Shown here one piece after another: positions 4,678 through 7,058 of a stretch of DNA of 7,058 bases (its first letter is position 1; the number at the start of each line of letters is the position of its first letter). The notes under the pieces are model-generated. The model was not told where the DNA came from and did no database searches. It saw only the letters and a list, made by a program, of their open reading frames with translations. The DNA is from Planctomycetaceae bacterium (GTDB taxonomy: Bacteria; Planctomycetota; Planctomycetia; Planctomycetales; Planctomycetaceae). The position numbers were made by a program, and so were the translations under genes. The DNA lies in the NCBI GenBank assembly GCA_015487825.1, contig WFOZ01000918.1, positions 1 to 7,058 on the forward strand, written 5' to 3'.

Positions 4678-7058
4678 ATCGCTTGAAAACATGGAAGCCG
4701 TTGAATTTGCTGTTGGCTGTGTTGCTGCCTCTCACTTCCGGGTGTAAGGTCGGTCTGGATACCTGGTGGTATCTGGGAAAAGAAAAACCGCACCAGGAAC
4801 AATATCGCGAGAACGTGCTTGAAATTGACTCTCCTGATGTTGTCCAGGCATCTCCCGAAGAGATTGAAACGACGGCTCCTCCCAGAACTCTTGCCAGCCG
4901 GGAACGAGACGAAATCTGGGAGTTGGGAGTTGAGGAAGCGATTCATCAGGCTCTTGCAAACAGCGAAATTATACGCACAGCCGGGCAGTTTTTAAGCCCT
5001 GCCAACAACCTGTTGAACAACCCATTGAATACGGCATCGGTATACGATCCTGCCATTCAGAATTCTGGTGTACTTTTTGGTGGGGTCGGAACCGAAGCTG
5101 CCCTGGCTGCTTTCGATGCAACCTGGGCTACGTCGATGTTTTTGGGACGCAATGAAACGGTACAAAATTCTCCGTTTGGCGGAGGAGTCACCGGATCCTC
5201 ATTACTACAGGATACTGTGAACTTCAACACCTCATTAACAAAGCAGTTTGGATATGGGGCACAGTTTACAGTCAGTCATCAGGTAAACTCACTCGGCACA
5301 GATTCCTCAGCGACTTTATTCCCTTCTGTATTTACCGGGAATCTCCAGGCGGAATATCGCCACCAATTGCTGGCTGGTTCAGGCCCGGAATTTGTACGTG
5401 TTGCCGGCCCGCTAAATTCCAGTTTTACGAGTATCGCAGGAGTGAGTAATGGTGTGTTAATAGCACGCATTAACGCAGATATTTCCATTACTAACTTTGA
5501 AGCGAATGTGCGTAACCTGGTGAAGGATATTGAAGATACTTACTGGGACTTATACCTGGCGTACCGAAACTTCGATACCGCAGTAACTGCACGCAATACT
5601 GCACTGGATACCTGGCGCGTTGCAGATGCCAAAAGACGTCTCGGAGGAGTGCGGGGATTCAGTAATTCCGAAGAAGCTCAGGCACGGGATCGTTATTTTG
5701 AAACGCGAGCCCAGGCCGAAACAGCTTTAGGGAATCTGTACGTGACCGAACAACGTTTACGAAACCTGATGGGGCTTCCCATCAACGATAACAGGATTAT
5801 TCGTCCTTCAATGAATCCGATTTCTGCAAAAATTCAAGTGGACTGGTATCACTGTTTAGCAGAAGCGTTAACGGAGCGTGTTGAACTGCGTCGGCAAAAA
5901 TGGAACATTAAATCGCTGGAACTGCAACTCGGAGCTGCAAAGAACTTTGCAAGACCTCGGTTTGACCTCGTTGCGCGTGCCAGAGCAAACGGTTTCGGAG
6001 ACACGCTGGCGAGTTCTAATGATCGAGATAAATTTGGGGGTGATCGTAATTCCTTTTACGAAAAAATTGCACAGGGAGACGAAACCGGTTGGGATTTTGG
6101 TTTCGAATACACTGTTCCATTCGGCTTACGCCTTGCTAAATCACAAGTCAGTAATCTTGAATTGCGTTTGACGAAGGCCCGCAAGGTTCTTGCTGCTCAG
6201 GAACTGGAAGTTGGCCACGAGCTGGCTGTTGCGTTTCAGGATATTGAACGGACATATGCCACCGCGGTTTCTAACTTCAGTCGAAGATCCGCAGCATTGG
6301 AACGCGTAAAGATGATCGGCCAGGAGCTGCAGGTCGGTTCCGGAGCAAACACACTCGACCGATACCTGCGGGCACAGGAATCGTTGGCTGCTGCTGAAAG
6401 TTCTTATCATCAAAGTCTGGTCGATTACAATAAAGCTCTTGTCAATTTATATTACCGCAAAGGAACGCTATTACAGCAGGACAGTATTCACCTGCTGGAA
6501 GGAAAGTGGCGTCCGGAAGCGTACCAACAGGCGTTTGCCAGAGCAAAAGCTCGTGCCCATGCAATTCCTGCACCACGTTTGAAAACACTCCCCGCACCTT
6601 TCGCAGCAGACGGACATCTGAATCAAATCGGTTTCGCAGGCCCGGATGCAGCGAAAATGTCAGAAGAGAAGTTGAATCCATTACCGGAAGAACTGGAATT
6701 GCCCTTACCCAGTGACGAACCTTTGACACCTCACCCGGCAGATGAAGACGCAGGTAGTATCACTCCTCCCCAAGCCCCGGGAGAATTCCCAGGAGAGAAT
6801 TCAGGAAGTGAAAAGCCTGCTCCATTGAATCCGCCCAAATACTTTGAGCCGGAAAACAAAAAGCCGTCAAAGTTGCCTTTGTTGGAAACTTCCAGGAAGA
6901 CAAGCATGAATTCAGTTTCAGGGAAAGTCCCGTCAACTGAATCCGCAAGTACGATTCCCGACCCTGAATCAACTGCCCCGGAATTTCCTGCTTCCGAAAA
7001 ACGGAGCGGAAAAGCGGTCTCTACAATTCCGACTGTCGTTGAGCCAAAGGTAAAAGGA
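4674..7058 (+). CDS. TolC-family outer-membrane efflux lipoprotein, 3' end cut off
   Basis: The frame stays open for 795 codons to the window edge, so the protein is partial. TolC-family proteins form trimeric outer-membrane channels with a periplasmic helical tunnel, serving RND, MFS or ABC exporters and type I secretion. The N-terminus is a lipoprotein signal: basic start, hydrophobic core [11 protein letters not shown] (10-20) and lipobox TSGC with Cys24. After a charged linker (25-82) the first efflux repeat starts at [16 protein letters not shown] (83-98) and runs to RNLMGLP (363-369). It has paired strands and long helices (e.g. [17 protein letters not shown]). The second repeat starts near Trp391 ([23 protein letters not shown]) and ends around [12 protein letters not shown] (589-600). 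The following tail of at least 170 residues is rich in Pro, Glu, Ser and Lys and is probably disordered, which is unusual for the family. Only weak ribosome signals precede the ATG: GGAG is about 15 bases upstream. No pump or adaptor gene is visible inside the window; one may follow downstream. Confidence 0.93.
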   Translation, partial: MNRLKTWKPLNLLLAVLLPLTSGCKVGLDTWWYLGKEKPHQEQYRENVLEIDSPDVVQASPEEIETTAPPRTLASRERDEIWELGVEEAIHQALANSEIIRTAGQFLSPANNLLNNPLNTASVYDPAIQNSGVLFGGVGTEAALAAFDATWATSMFLGRNETVQNSPFGGGVTGSSLLQDTVNFNTSLTKQFGYGAQFTVSHQVNSLGTDSSATLFPSVFTGNLQAEYRHQLLAGSGPEFVRVAGPLNSSFTSIAGVSNGVLIARINADISITNFEANVRNLVKDIEDTYWDLYLAYRNFDTAVTARNTALDTWRVADAKRRLGGVRGFSNSEEAQARDRYFETRAQAETALGNLYVTEQRLRNLMGLPINDNRIIRPSMNPISAKIQVDWYHCLAEALTERVELRRQKWNIKSLELQLGAAKNFARPRFDLVARARANGFGDTLASSNDRDKFGGDRNSFYEKIAQGDETGWDFGFEYTVPFGLRLAKSQVSNLELRLTKARKVLAAQELEVGHELAVAFQDIERTYATAVSNFSRRSAALERVKMIGQELQVGSGANTLDRYLRAQESLAAAESSYHQSLVDYNKALVNLYYRKGTLLQQDSIHLLEGKWRPEAYQQAFARAKARAHAIPAPRLKTLPAPFAADGHLNQIGFAGPDAAKMSEEKLNPLPEELELPLPSDEPLTPHPADEDAGSITPPQAPGEFPGENSGSEKPAPLNPPKYFEPENKKPSKLPLLETSRKTSMNSVSGKVPSTESASTIPDPESTAPEFPASEKRSGKAVSTIPTVVEPKVKG

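Noticed and set aside
5878..6171. Plus-strand frame of 97 codons
   Set aside because: It lies out of frame inside the TolC-like gene, which is open throughout and shows both efflux repeats.

Overview
The window looks like a chromosomal stretch from a planctomycete, possibly a Gimesia-like one. That placement is an inference, based on moderate base composition, loosely packed genes with long spacers, a lone ECF sigma factor, short proteins of no recognised family, and palindromic intergenic repeats. No taxonomic marker gene is present. Six protein genes can be supported, none of them an obvious member of a multi-gene pathway operon, and I see no tRNA, rRNA or CRISPR array.

Layout. Bases 1-11 hold the edge of a dispersed repeat whose core returns near 4180. 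Two minus-strand genes follow: a membrane-anchored or exported protein of unknown function (73-597) and, upstream of it, a stand-alone histidine phosphotransfer (HPt) protein (739-1095). A divergent spacer (1096-1481) with several palindromes separates them from the plus-strand genes. These are a single LptF/LptG-type permease of the lipopolysaccharide export machinery (1482-2660), an ECF-type sigma factor (2842-3372) with no recognisable anti-sigma gene beside it, and a small charged protein of unknown function (3644-3955). A gene-free stretch of about 720 bases (3956-4673) contains two different inverted-repeat elements. Next comes a large TolC-family outer-membrane efflux lipoprotein (from 4674) with a long proline-rich C-terminal tail; it runs off the right edge without a stop.

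How the parts relate. Three genes touch the cell envelope: the LPS-export permease, the TolC-like channel and the exported small protein. Two are signalling or transcription components: HPt and the ECF sigma. A shared envelope-stress theme is possible, but the sequence shows no shared operon or promoter motif to prove it. The most unusual material is non-coding: a nested palindromic element at 4236-4386 whose middle arm can pair with either flank, a second inverted repeat at 4027-4187, and a chain of overlapping mini-ORFs leading into the TolC-like start codon.
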